A stretch of DNA of 64,000 nt from Stenogyne calaminthoides (Eukaryota; Streptophyta; Magnoliopsida; Lamiales; Lamiaceae), in the NCBI GenBank assembly GCA_037126765.1, contig JBBCBC010000026.1, forward strand, positions 30,489,698 to 30,553,697, given 5' to 3'. Shown here piece by piece: positions 36,516-48,671 of this stretch. Position 1 is the stretch's first letter; each line of letters begins with the position of its first letter. The notes under the pieces are model-generated. The model was given only the letters and a program-made list of their open reading frames with translations. It was not told the origin of the DNA and did not search any database. Both the position numbers and the translations under genes were made by a program.

Positions 36516-37700
36516 TTAATTCAAAGGTTCATTCACTGCATTAAGAACAATCTTATCCTCACAGAATTTACAAAGATCCTCAAAATTTGGTTTAAAATGC
36601 AATGAAGCTTCTATCTTTTTCTCCACCAATTGTAGCCTCCTCTCTAAACTCAAAACAGCAACATGCATGATCCTAGGTTCGACTTGAGCAACCTTAGCAC
36701 AACACCGTAGTAAGATGTAATAATCAGCATAAATATACATGTCTTTCCTTCTTCTCGTGAGATAGTCTCTGTTCTTTACCTTAACCCGTGGTGGAATGTA
36801 GCAGAATTGGTTTTCATTCATATCCAACTTCAATTTCTTTATCGCCCTCTCTTTGAAAGACTCTTTTGAAGTACTTTCGCCATTTGCTGAATCTTGATCG
36901 TGATGAGAACATTCATCCTCATCCCTACTGCATTTTGAAACATCGTTTTTCTGTGATGTGCTGTTATCACCATTTTCCCTACTTTCAGAAACATCTCTAG
37001 ATCTCTCGTTTTTGTCTGATGTTCCAGGTTCCTGAAATCAGATGGTGTCAAAATTATAGTTTTGTAGTCTGAAAAAGAAATGCATATTTATCTGAAGTAA
37101 ATCAAAAGATCAATGTACCTTATAAAACTTCCAGAGCTTGTTCACTAGGTCTACTTCATCTTTGTCTGGTGGGTTTAATCCAGAAAAAACTACATCCTTC
37201 CAATATTGGAGGTATGAAGGCAAGTCACAAGAATACTCTGTCAAAGGAGGCGAAAACAAATTTAGCCAAGTTATATCTTCTAATACACAAACAAAAACGA
37301 AAAGTGACAATAAACTATTATCGTGTCCATCATCAAGTTCATAATATTTCGCTTCAAGAATCTTTAAAAGCTCCATGACAACACCAAACCGATTTTTTGA
37401 GCAAAATCAGCTGCCATTGACTCCATCTGTGGTGATGAAAGGTCTGAACATACGACTGGCGGAAATTGGGCATGCATCGGAGGGAGGTCCAAGCTGCTTC
37501 TCTATATCACCAAAGGCAGCAAAATATGGAAGCTTTCCTTCAAGGGTCCACTTTATCATGTCAGATGGCAAAATAGGCTCCCTAGCCAAATGGCAAACGA
37601 GAAAGGAGATAATTAAAGAACACGATATTGGCAACGTGCTTCTGAGAGATTTATACCAGACGTATACTAAACGCTTCCCATGAATATGCAACCATAACAA
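36516..37700 (-). pseudogene. RRN7/TAF1B-like (RNA polymerase I initiation factor) pseudogene, truncated
   Basis: Minus-strand 37700-37407 encodes a cyclin-fold-like stretch, SLIISFLVCHLAREPILPSD then KWTLEGKLPYFAAFGDIEKQ, that I recognise as plant RRN7/TAF1B, the TFIIB-like subunit of the Pol I core factor. It ends in a stop, followed by a jump of several hundred missing residues. The frame resumes at about 37397 (NRFGVVMELLKILEAKYYEL), runs through what looks like an unspliced intron (ends before acceptor cag near 37242), continues SCDLPSYLQYWKDVVFSG to a donor at 37119, and finishes in a last exon, 37031-36516 (172 codons). That exon contains a Ser/Asp-rich stretch and YADYYILLRCCAKVAQVEPR. 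The N-terminal zinc ribbon and first part are gone: right at 37693 a copia fragment begins. A functional Pol I factor is excluded by the missing centre. Confidence 0.6.
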
Positions 37701-38340
37701 GGTCTGACTTAGCCTTTTCAGTCAACAAAGTGAGCTAGTTCATGCAAAATCCCTTAAACACACATCTGAAGGCTGTTAAGAGAATACTCAGGTATCTTGT
37801 TGGAACCCAAGACTTTGGGCTCAAGTTGCACAAACCTAAATACATGAGGGTAGTAGGTTTTGCAGATGTGGATTGGGCTGCTGATCTTGATGATAGAAGA
37901 TCAGTATCAGGCTATTGTGTGTATGTTGGAGGCAATTTGGTTTCTTGAGCTCTAAGAAACAGATCACGGTGTCAATATCTTCAACTGAAGCTGAATACAG
38001 ATGTCTAGCTTCAGCTACATGTGATGTGGATTCAGTCTCTGTTAAAGGAAATACATCAAGTTTGCAACAGGATTCCCACCATTTGGGTTGATAATCAAGG
38101 AGCTATATCACTAGCAGGAAATCCAGTCTTCCATTCAAGAACATAACATCTGGAGTTGGATTTACACTTCATTAGAGAAAAAAATTGTGAGAAAGGAAGT
38201 TCAAGTGCTGCATGTGCCCAGCTTGGATCAAACAACGGATATCTTCACCCAGCCACTTGTTGGAAAATTCTTCTATCGCCTACATAACAAGTTGAATGTT
38301 TGCCCACGAGGCCATCTCGAATTGAAGGGACATGATAAGA
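37690..38340 (+). mobile_element. Ty1-copia pol fragment (end of reverse transcriptase and RNase H)
   Basis: Plus-strand frames read ITRSDLAFSVNKVS, then MQNPLNTHLKAVKRILRYLV, GFADVDWAADLDDRRSVSGY, SSTEAEYRCLAS and TTDIFTQPLVGKFF. These are the ordered conserved blocks at the C-terminal end of copia polyproteins. Several stops and frameshifts interrupt them (for example TAG after KVS). The following 38340-38600 may be 3' flank or LTR. The fragment starts exactly where the RRN7-like sequence stops. Confidence 0.88.
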
Positions 38341-38599
38341 TGACTAATATTGTAATGCATGATCGCATGCATGCATGGTGAAGAATGATGTTCATGGTGA
38401 CATGCATGAGAATATGAAGCTCGCGTGAAGCCATGCAGCTGTCAATGATGTGGACCACAAATTGTACGATCAGGAGGAGGTGTGAAGGATACAGCTAGCC
38501 CTATTTTATATATTGGCACTCGTACGATAGTGAGTAACCAATAGAAATGCAACAAGTGTTGTTGCTATTCTCAGCTTAGAGTTTTATATGTATGGTGTA

Positions 38600-39320
38600 T
38601 TGGATGCATGGACGGACCTAAATGGGGGCCAAGTGACCCCTGGCCCCACTTGAACTTTTTATATATATTTTTAAAATTGAGACACACTTGCGTCAGTGAA
38701 ACGTAACATAAATTAACGCTTTAACATTTTGGAAGGATGAATGTTGTTTGTGTTAGGTTATATCCTACCTCATGTATAAAATCATCTCATACGAAATTTT
38801 GTTTTTATTAGTTAATTATTGTTAACTTGATGATGTTAGAGTTTTTGGTTAATTTCAAAATATACCTTCTTTTTCTATATAATTTTTTTTATTATCCTTT
38901 AGGTGAGGAAAGGGTGACGAAATAGAGAAAGAAATATGTGTAATTCACATTTTAAAGGGCTGACATTGAACTTCTCAATCTGCTACAACTGCCAATGTAT
39001 CGGCTAAAAAGCTCCGCAAAGATCACAATGGAATAAGCCATCACCAGATGTGGAAAAACCAACTATACTACTGCCACAAATTTGGCATTTCCCACTACTT
39101 GTTTTGCCATTCTACCTATTCAACATGTTTTGTATGGAAATATAAGACTCAAAAGTAGCTTAATATGCTAAAAGGGAAGATAAAATACAAATATATTATC
39201 AATTTGGCAATGTTAACTCCAAATTAGGCTTAAAAAGGTAGCAAGACAACATAAGATTACTTAAGACAATCCACCTACAGCCTCTAGCATATTTGAAAAA
39301 AATGAAAAGGAAAGAAAAAG
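38600..39320. other. Gene-free stretch
   Basis: 38605-38700 resembles one end of a DNA transposon (gacggacctaaatggggg). The rest is AT-rich. I see no gene. Confidence 0.4.
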
Positions 39321-39324
39321 TTAA

Positions 39325-39601
39325 GGCTCCATTTGGATAGAATCAATGGATTTCACACACAAATCATCACTTTTCAATGGTTTTATAAATACTTAGATTT
39401 GAGAGTCTATTTTAAAATGGAGGGATTTCAAATCCTCATCAAAACTTAACATTTGTGAAATCTCCTCATCTCTACTCCTTCCCCTCTCCCCCTTCCCTAT
39501 TTTTTTTAAACTCTCAAATTTAAGTATTTGTAAATCCATTGGAGAGTATGATTTGTATGTGAAATTCATGGATTTACAAATCCATCAATCCAAATGGAGC
39601 C
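39325..39601. mobile_element. Tourist-like MITE, independent third copy
   Basis: Ends ggctccatttgga / tccaaatggagcc with TAA on both sides, as in 11512-11790, but the flanks are unrelated, so this is a separate insertion. Confidence 0.85.
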
Positions 39602-39611
39602 TAAAGGAATT

Positions 39612-40015
39612 TATAAAGACTCAACAACAGTCAAATAGGGACACTTATTCTTAACATTGAGAGCCCGCTTCACGGCGTGGCTCCAAGAAATGAAATTCCG
39701 TCCAGAAGAATCGAATAGAAAATGGATCGAAATCAACCGAATCGAATAGAAAACCTAAAGCATTACCGGAAATCGCGATTTAAACGAACAAAAAAACTGA
39801 TACCATATCAAGAATAAGATCAATTCATATGAAGATGAATTGGAAAGAGTTTAGTAACTGTTTATAACAAACTGAAAAGGTATAAAGTGAACAAGTGATC
39901 TAATCTAATCTACTTCTACCCTATTTATAAGACAACTAAGTGAGACAATATTAGTTGTGCTGAGTAAAAGTATTAGTTGGTCAAAGTCCTATTTGACTGT
40001 TGTTGAGTCTTTATA
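39612..40015. repeat. 404-bp segment bounded by a perfect 28-bp inverted repeat
   Basis: tataaagactcaacaacagt at 39612, extended to 28 bp, is exactly the reverse complement of 39988-40015. The interior contains, on the minus strand, a tggtatcag motif (near 39803) like the primer-binding site of copia elements. It has no open frame. Confidence 0.75.
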
Positions 40016-40274
40016 GCATTTGTCATACACTGCAATTTTGCTTGTTTGCTTTACAGTAGTTTGAGAGGTATGCTTTTATGTTCTTCTGTTGTAAAATTTG
40101 AAATTTATATGTTGGACATAGGTTTTTTAAAATTTTATCTCGATTGTTGTTAAAGTAGCTGGGCTGGTTACAGAAAAAAAAGAAAAAAAGCATGCTTTTC
40201 CTTTCATCATTATTCTGCAAATTGTAAAAAATTGTGAATTAATTTTAAAATATCTAAGCAAGACTCTATCCTAT

Positions 40275-40477
40275 TACACCATCCGTCCCAACATTACTTA
40301 AATACTTATCTTTTTGGGACGTCCCAACATTACTTAAACACTCAAAAAATGGAAATAAATATAATATTAATACACTCATAAATTTTTTATTTTATTTCAC
40401 TCAAACTCACTTTAACCCATTTTTTTTAATTTGCAGTCCAATTTTAGTGTTTAAGTCATTGCTGGACGGAGGGAGTA
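40275..40477. mobile_element. Stowaway-like MITE
   Basis: Left end acaccatccgtcccaacatt and right end gctggacggagggag, near TA dinucleotides, with an internal repeat of cccaacattacttaaa. It is the third member of the ctccctccgt class in the window. Confidence 0.65.
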
Positions 40478-40704
40478 ATATTTATTTATGCATTGTACAT
40501 GTATAGATTTTCGTGATGCTACATGCCTAGTGTAGACCTATTGAAAAGTGGATAGCATGCAAATGATTATTTTAATATATTAAAATGATAATTAAAATTT
40601 TAAAACCCAATATCAGCAAAATGCTGCTACTTTTATATATTTATAGATATTGTTTTGACTAATAAGATACTCACTTATTCATTATTTACATTTTAATTAT
40701 ACGA

Positions 40705-40762
40705 TCACAAGGTCGTCCATATATTGAGATTGGAAAAGAAGGGGGCAAGTTGATTTCATAGT
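40705..40762 (+). pseudogene. Short fragment of the U1-type zinc-finger gene
   Basis: The sequence gtccatatattgagattgg followed by aaaagaagggggcaagttgat matches the exon 1 region at about 49533-49575 and encodes GRPYIEIGKEGGKLIS before a stop. No other part of the gene is visible on either side. It implies a third, almost completely deleted gene copy between the two long ones. Confidence 0.7.
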
Positions 40763-41079
40763 TACCTAGAATTTTAAGTATTATTAACTATTTTTTTATA
40801 AATATTATTAATTTTTTTTTGAATTTTTTTAAAAACAATATCAACTTTCACTATTAATTAATTTTCTCATAATTATTAATCTTAATCGTTTATTTAAAAG
40901 AATATTTTTTGCAAACATCCCCTTATCTTATAAGTTGATGTACAACTTATAAAATAATTTAGTAAGACGTATCCAAAAACAATTTCCATAAAATATAAAT
41001 GTATAACAAGCTAATTATTGATCGTGAGTAATCTACCAATCCAAATATTTATTATCCAAAGGCCAATCAAATGTGTTTA

Positions 41080-41590
41080 CTAGTTTATATTTATAAAAAT
41101 ATTTTGCAGTCGCTGGTCAAATTTTGAATGGCGAATATTATTATATTCTCAACGTGAACCAATGTCTTAATATTAATTATATGATTATTATTTTGAAACG
41201 GTCGCAGCAATTGGGCTTGTTAATATTTGTCCAAATCATGCAATAATGGAACATTATTTTATTGTCTTCTATACTCACATACTGTACCAGAAAGTAATTC
41301 AACTATTCAAGTCACATTCACGTCGTGAGGAAAACCACCAATAAATTATCCAGCATTTAAGAGCTTTTTCAATATGGAAAGACTATTTTTAATTTGATTA
41401 ATTATTTTGCTTGGATTTGATTAACCAAACCGAATATGTTATTTGGATTTTGATTTCTCTTTTTTGTTGGGGTTTGTTCGAAATTTCATGAATTATAATT
41501 TATTTGATTTTCTTTATTGATTTGATAATTGAATCGATCGATGAACGTTCCTATATATCATATCTAATAATTGAAATATTACATCCTTTA
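41080..41590. repeat. Segment duplicated at 53035-53610
   Basis: Shared blocks include tttgcagtcgctggtcaaa, gaatggcgaatattattata and attctcaacgtgaaccaat, then the cattcacgtcgt / ataaattatccagcattta region and gaacgttcctatat. The copy near 53 kb lies 3' of the zinc-finger pseudogene at 49.4-51.3 kb, and this one lies 3' of the zinc-finger fragment at 40.7 kb. Both are thus remains of one duplicated unit. Confidence 0.8.
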
Positions 41591-43560
41591 AAAAAAAGAA
41601 CTGGAATATTATTCATTTTAAACACCTTTTATTTTATCACTAAGCATGATTGGTATGACTAAATGAAATTGCGGCTGAATGAAATGAATTAATGAATGGA
41701 ATGAAGGTATGAATGGAATGCTATATGAATAATCATTCTTATGATTGGTATGACCTAGGAATGAAATATAAGTATGATTCATGAAATATAAGTATTGATG
41801 AATCTGTTTAAAAATTATTATTATTTATTATTAATTATACTTTAATATTAATATTATTATTGATTATTAATATATTATTATTTTTAGCTTTTTAATATAC
41901 ATTGTTAAAAATAATATTTTTTATAATTACAAAAAAATATTATTATTGTGTTTAATATAATAATATATAATTTTAGTAAATATGTATATATATATATATA
42001 TTAATATGTTTTTAATTATTGTTGAAACTTGAAAGTATGAGTTAATAATAATTTTATATATATTTATAATATTTTTTATTATTAATAATATATTATTAAA
42101 TAATATTATTTTTATTTTTATTAAAATATTATTAAAAAATCACTATAATTTACATTTTTCGATATATAGTATTATTATTAAAAAAATTATATTATTTATA
42201 TATTTTAATATTATTATATTTAATATAATAATAATTATTATTAGAGTTGGTTATTATTTTATTTTATTAAATAAATTTTTTTAATGAAATAATATTATTA
42301 TTAAATTATTATTATTGTTGTTTATAGAAGGTTATATTATGAAATTAATGATAATACTTTTTGTAGAAAAAAATTTCATTCCTCAAGATGTGGAATACAT
42401 TAACTCATGGGGTATGTAAGAAATTACAATTTCTTTATTTTTGGGAATGATCATTTCAAATAAAATTATGATTCCTTCTAAAAAAACATATCAATCAATG
42501 TATTTTGAATAAATTATTCTGTATGTTGATGATAGTGTGGGAGTTAATTTAATTGCACAGTTAGTCATGTTGCTTAACGGCTTAACCGGGTATACACTAA
42601 AAATTTAAATTTTGTGGTATCTGTTAGTTCTATACGTTAGATTTGATCGAAAAGTCAATATTATTTATGATGTGCAAAAAGTGCAACGGGGATTCGTACG
42701 TTGAGGTAGGGATTGATAGGGGTTAATAAAAAATAGTAGAATAAAGGAGATTGGTATAATATAATATGAGTTGATAATATTACGTTGTTTGGTATGCCGT
42801 AAAAATAATGACAAGATAAAATTAGTATTTCACTTGGTAGGGAGTAATAAATTTGTATAAAATTTGTGGTGTCACTTTAAGATAAAATTAGTATTTCACT
42901 TGGTAGGGAGTAATAAATTTGTATAAAATTTGTGGTGTCACTTGGTAGAAGGTATAAACAGGCATAAAAGTGTGTATTTTAATGAAATGTCCAATTTACC
43001 TTTACCAAAACATAAAAATCTCATCTTTTTTTAATGTGGATTAACATGTGATATATATTTTAATAATGATCATGTCCATATTATTAATGTGGGTTAACAT
43101 GTGGTATTTATAGTGGTCTTGTCCATGTAATATTAACCGTTATAATAATCAGGTATAACTAAAAAAACTTATCTTCCATTAGATTAACAACTAATCTAAC
43201 AACTAAAAGAACACGACATTTACCAAATTCACTATATATGATTCTACCAGTACACAATCCTTCCAAAATCTTCATGAGCTTAAGAATCATCCAAGGTCTT
43301 AAATTTCAAATTCGTAATAGGAAGAACTCAATTGAATCTTTTCAAAGATTGTTATGAATTTCATTCATCGTATTTTAAATCCTTCTATCCAAAGCTCACT
43401 CAAATCTAAAGAATTAAATAACAAATGATTTAGTAAAATCAATGTTCATCACATCACAAATACATTTTAGATATGTTATAAATTCGTAATTTCACTTTCG
43501 ATCAATATTATCAATAAATTTTTTAAGGGAAACTATAATATTAAATAAGATATCAATAGA
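41590..43560. other. Very AT-rich gene-free stretch
   Basis: 41810-42340 is almost pure A/T with attatta repeats. 41645-41770 and 42780-42800 have tggtatga-type MITE ends. 42813-42944 is a tandem duplication of 66 bp. No gene is visible. Confidence 0.5.
42813..42944. repeat. 66-bp tandem duplication
   Basis: Two adjoining, virtually identical units begin aagataaaattagtatttca (42813 and 42879) and end ttgtggtgtcact. This is a recent slippage or unequal exchange event. Confidence 0.9.
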
Positions 43561-45140
43561 TCATACACATCAATAACATGAAAACCATGCCTGTTACAAA
43601 CAATAATTCAGACATCCAATGAAGAAATACAAGATAGTCAATGGTCATACACATCAATAACATAAAGAACAATGAATCAATGAAAAAATATAGTTAAAAA
43701 TGAACAGGCAAAAAGAGTCAAAATCAATAGGCATAAAGAAGACTCATCTCTCTAATCACAGCTAGTTCATAAGAACACAGAAGAAAAACATATAAAATGC
43801 ATCCATATTTCATCAAATTCTGCTTCATTATAAGAAAACACAGAATTATGTTTGGAGCTTGGTACATTTGATACGCATTAGCTAGCAATTGGCTTACAAG
43901 CACTTTTACCCAAGCAAAACTTTAAAATAATTTTAACTCACAATCACCAATCACAAAGTTAAAGAAACGAAACAAAATATAACCAAATGTTTCTAGGCCG
44001 TGCAGCACCATTGGATACTTCCATAAACCCAGCAACCTAGTATTAGGAAATAGCACCAACATACTCAATTCTCTACATTAGTCATCTTTAGCGATAAAAC
44101 ACAAATGATTTATGTCCTCTTTCATCTATAACAAAAATGTCTACAGCGTAAGCCATTTAGGATACCAACTAATTCAGTGCAATAGTAATCCAATATTGTT
44201 TCAATGAGGACAAAAAGCCAAGCATTTGTAGAAGAAAGCTACAGATGATATCTGAATTCCCCAAAAGAATTTAAGAGCTCATGCAAAAGTATTTCCCTCC
44301 CATAATCACCTTAATATTTTTTCAGTACACACCTTATTTCCAAGTAAAGAACTATAATCACCCACGGCTGTCAACCTTAAACACCAATTGTAACCGTAGC
44401 ATAATTCAAGAAAACTCTATATTTTCTCCAAGACCAAAACATCCAACATTATTTAGCAAAGCTGCAAAAGGTAAGCACAAAAGAGATTATACAAAAGAGC
44501 TACAAGAGATTATTATATTAAAACATTTAAATGGAAAAAAGAAATACAAAACAATTGATATCCAATTGCCACAAGCAACACGATTTCTTTCACAAATGGC
44601 TATCAAACCTCACTACTCTTGCCCATTTGAAACCACTAGCCATTTTCCAACATTTATGCACATAAGAACTCCATTAAAAAAGAATAAAACTGATGTTCCC
44701 AGTCATTTACACATGAACAACGTATTCTTTAATGTTTCCCAGTCATTTACACATCAAAAGGAGCAAATCATCGAACGTGTAAACAAAATCAACCATAAAT
44801 TGCAGAAAAATTGAAACCGTAAAACACAGATTAAATCATATATAAACCAAATCAAGCACGTATAACTTTTTGGTGAAATTGAAGTCTTGAGATAGTTGCG
44901 GGATGAAAAAAAAATAATCGCCGCCGTTTTTACGCGATGAAGCAAAAATCGACGCGGTGAAACTTGTATGAAACAAAAATTAAAAACCCTAAAAAAGGAA
45001 ATCGTTGTAAAAAAACGTACAAGATGAGATAGAAGAAAATGATCGATTTCCCTCACAAAGCCACCGTTCGTACGCCGCCGTGATTTTGCAAATAATTACT
45101 GACCACTAAAACTCAAAATAACCCCTACCAATCCAAGCCT
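43560..45140. other. Stretch without a recognisable gene
   Basis: An open frame of 177 codons on the plus strand (44281-44814) has low-complexity composition (Lys, Thr, Asn, His, Phe) and no recognisable domain, so I do not call it. Around 44880-45085 the minus strand has a leader-like, GC-richer sequence (cggcggcgtacgaacggtgg), which may be the 5' end of a lost gene. Confidence 0.35.
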
Positions 45141-45143
45141 GAA

Positions 45144-46047
45144 TGTTGAAAAATCCTTCAAACTTTGATCGTGGTAAAGCTTCCAATGCCACGTGTTTGC
45201 CTGAAAAACACGTCGGGGGAGGTCCCCGCGGGTCCTCCGACGCTCAAGTCAGTAATGATTCTCAAATAAATCGTATGGAAATAATCGAATGAAGTGTATA
45301 AGTAAATTAAGTGCTTGTGTGTGTTTTGTGATACCTGTGGATAGGCTATTTATAACCCTCCAGTCGGGCGTCCTTCTTCTTCCTCCACTCCATCCACGTT
45401 CTATCTCATACCTGCCATTTCCTCTCCTTCTTTTTCGGAAGTGCTCCATGATATCACGTTCTTCTTATTTACGTGGGTTGCCATCTGAGCCATCCATCAT
45501 AATCTAACGGTTCTCCACTCTTCATGTGCCTTCTAACTTCTCTGTTAGTGGTCCCTTGAATATCAGAACTGCCTCCCGAGATCCGTTTTCTCCACGTCCC
45601 TGTCTATTTTCAGCCTTCATCAATTATCTCATTTAATCTCATGGATATCTCATTCTTTAACAAACCTCCTCCATCTTGGGCTAATATTCATGGGCTCATT
45701 CGGTGTAGGCCCATTCTTCTAGCTCGATTTATTCCCCTGGACCTCTGAATCTTGGGCCCCAGTAACTTCCTTGGGGACTTATTCTTTGGGTCTATTTCTC
45801 TCCATTGGACTTCGTTCTCATCTGGGCCTTTTACTCAGATTCCTCCTGATCGACTAATACTAGGATCCTGGACCTCGCTTTCTTCCAGGCCCCTTAGTTC
45901 GGGGCCTCTCCAGTCTGCTCGAATGTCAGGGTCTTGGGCTTCTCAGTCAAGCCCAATTCAATTCTCCATTGGTTTGACTCATGCGATTATTCTTCAATCT
46001 CTCTAATATGTGGTCAAGCCTCCACGTGTCTCTTCTTTATTGGACAA
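45144..46047. mobile_element. LTR-like segment, probable
   Basis: It starts TGTTGAAAAATCC and ends ATTGGACAACA, with a TATA-like ctatttataaccct near 45348 and pyrimidine-rich, non-coding interior. Size and ends fit an LTR, but no matching target duplication was seen. An 84-codon frame at 45752-46006 is Ser/Pro-rich and not recognisable. Confidence 0.4.
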
Positions 46048-46079
46048 CATAAATATTCACCATCAATTTAGATAGTACT

Positions 46080-46900
46080 GATATGGTTGGTTTAGGGTCC
46101 ACGATGTTGCCCAACGACGACAACATCTTTGTCCAAAAAAAAACTGTCTATAAGAAAATTTGGGTACCAAAATCTGATGTTAAATGCAACATTACTTATA
46201 ATGCTTTGAAGACTAACATTGCAGGTTCCTAATTCCTTGATAGTGGGTGTTCTCGTCATATGATGGATACCAATTTTTTTTTAAAAGACTACGAATTTAT
46301 TCGTGGTAGAACCGTGACTTATAGTGGTGGCTCTAAAGGAAAGATTGTTGGCAAAGGAACATTGGATGTTCATGGATTTCCTTCTTTAAGGAATGTTTTG
46401 CTTGTTGATAGGCTTATGTCTAACTTGATTAACATAAGTCAATTATGCGATGAAGATTTGGAGGTTAAGTTTAACAAAAACTTTTGTGAAGTCTTTGATT
46501 ATCGTAACACTTGTGTTTTGATAGGGAAAAATTCAAGTGGCAGTTACTAAATTATCGGGTGTACAAGAGACTTGCAATAAAGCACAAGTGGTTTGTGGAG
46601 ATGGTCTTAAAGGTAAACAAACGCGTGCCCCACATAATGTTGTCCAACATGACGGGCAACATTCATGTACATCTCTTTGTTGTCAGCTTGAGCATGTGGA
46701 TTTGATGAATCATGGTAATATGCTAGATGATTATGGTCTTAATAGCAATACCATAACTATGTACTGTGACAATTTGATTGCGATCAATATTTTCAAAAAT
46801 TTTGTTCAACAGATGAATATACAAAAACACTGGATAACGAAGATATTCTCAAGTTTGAAGAAATCTCTCGGTCTTTGCCTCATCTGATTTTGCTGTCTGC
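46080..46900 (+). mobile_element. Ty1-copia fragment with internal deletion (protease joined to RNase H)
   Basis: 46230-46550 encodes the copia protease region: FLDSGCSRHMMDTN, GSKGKIVGKGTLDVHGF, RNVLLVDRLMSNLINISQLC. The catalytic DSG is present, but a TAG stands just before FLDSG. Sequence then jumps to the RNase H end at about 46700-46880: DYGLNSNTITMYCDN, AINIFKNFVQQMNIQKHW, KKSLGLCL. Integrase and reverse transcriptase are deleted. Confidence 0.85.
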
Positions 46901-48107
46901 AGCAAATGTTGCCCTTGATGTGATCACATCTAGATAGCAACACTTGCAGCTTTGTAGTTTCTTGTAATATGATGGATCTCTCGACTACATGTGAATAATT
47001 TGTTTTGAATTAAAGATCATTTATGTGGTTGATATGCAATAATTTTATTGCATAATTATTATCTATTTTTCATATAATTTCACGTTTTTATTACTTAATT
47101 TTAGCTAAATATACTTGATTTGAAGAAATGACATATTTTGTTATATTTGTAAAAAAATTGAGCATTTGTGGATACAAAATACGTGCTTAATTTTTAGTGA
47201 AGCTACACAAAGGAAGAAATCGAGAATGAAAAATTAATTGGACCAACACATAATTTTCTTTTACATTTTTCGGTCATTTGTTATTTGATAAAGCCCAAAG
47301 ATGGAAGGCCCATTTTCAACTATCAAGAGACTTAATTTGAGCCCATGAATTGGCTATTATCGGCAGTTGAAACCAACCCATCATGAAACCCAATACACTA
47401 ATTAAATGAAGAAAAAAGGTGCAGGATATTAGCACTCCAACATTAGGAGATGCACCACTCATTCGAATCAATATTTTTTCAAAAATTGGTGTTTTTTTCG
47501 AAAACTTATTTAGAAGATTCTAAGATTGTTTCAAAATAATTTTTTCGAGTGTTTTTTTTTTAAATTTCATAATATTTTTCCAAGAAAGCATGCAATTTTT
47601 GAATTATTTTTGCTAAAATCAATCAAAAAATTGGCAAACCAGTTCCGAATTCTTAAAACGCGAAAAATTCGTTCAGTTAGTGATTTTGTAAAGTGGGTTT
47701 ATTCGTTTTAATCAAGGATAAAAAAAATTTCGACCCATAAATCAAACATTTTAATATAAATTCTTGAATAGTTTAAACCCTAACTATGAACAAAGATTTA
47801 AGCCATTGATATTATCCTTCCGCCATTGTTTGGTGGAATAGACGCGAACCGATTCTCGTCGCAACAACGACAATAACGTGGACGGGGGGCTTTTGTAGGA
47901 GATTAAAACGACAATTTCTTCCTTTAAGGAGTGTGTTTTGATTTTTTCGAATTGCATATGAATGAAAGAATTTAAAAGAGCATAGTAATTTAGGAAGCTC
48001 ATTGGTGGTATACTGATCTGGTGAGTATTTTCTAAAAATGGGGGTGCTAATAACCTGGGCCAAGAAAAAAACGGCAGTCATTTGTCATATGATTGTGACT
48101 ATTAAAA
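46900..48107. other. Gene-free stretch
   Basis: AT-rich, with no convincing frame. Short overlapping open frames at 47784-48081 on the minus strand have no recognisable domain. Confidence 0.4.
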
Positions 48108-48671
48108 GGCTTAGGTTACTCACACCTAGATATTTAGTAAATACACATTTTTTTTAATAAGACACATAAAATATCAAAATTACCAATTCCATCGATTTAC
48201 ATGTGAAATACTGATCATACTATTCGAAAATATTTTTCGAATTTTTATAGTAAGTTCCATAAAAAAATTCGAATTCATGTACATAATTCAAATTTTTTTC
48301 CGAAATTTTACATGTGAAAAAATAATCATTCTGGTCAAAAATAATTTTCAAGATTTTTCATGTTATTCGAGAAATATTTTCGAATTACTGTATTATGTTC
48401 GAAAAGTTTTTTCATCGGTTTACATGTGAATTTTTGATCTTACTGTTCAGAAATATTTTTCGAATTGTTATAGTAAGTTCGAGAAAATAATCCGAATTCA
48501 TGTAATTAGGAATTTTTTTTCCGAAATTTTACATGTGAAAAAATGAGAGGGAATATATAAGGAAATATAAGTTAGAGTATTTTGAAAAAATTAGGGGAAG
48601 TGTATTTATCATATGATGTATTAATTCAGATGGTTTATTTATTAAAAATGTAGATGTGAGTAACCTGAGCC
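48108..48671. mobile_element. Terminal-inverted-repeat element with internal 221-bp tandem repeat
   Basis: The left end ggcttaggttactcacacct and the reverse complement of the right end (ggctcaggttactcacatct) agree. Inside, a unit starting catcgatttacatgtgaa (about 48190) recurs as catcggtttacatgtgaa (about 48411), a period of about 221 bp rich in ttcgaa motifs. No coding capacity. Confidence 0.65.

Noticed and set aside
40709..41590. A third complete zinc-finger gene
   Set aside because: Only about 58 bp of exon 1 and a 3' flank are present; no other exon could be found.
44281..44814. A 177-codon open frame on the plus strand
   Set aside because: Low-complexity composition, no recognisable domain, no promoter or splice context, and it lies in AT-rich repeat DNA. 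Length alone is weak support.
45752..46006. An 84-codon Ser/Pro-rich plus frame
   Set aside because: It lies inside an LTR-like segment; composition reflects pyrimidine-rich DNA, and there is no domain.
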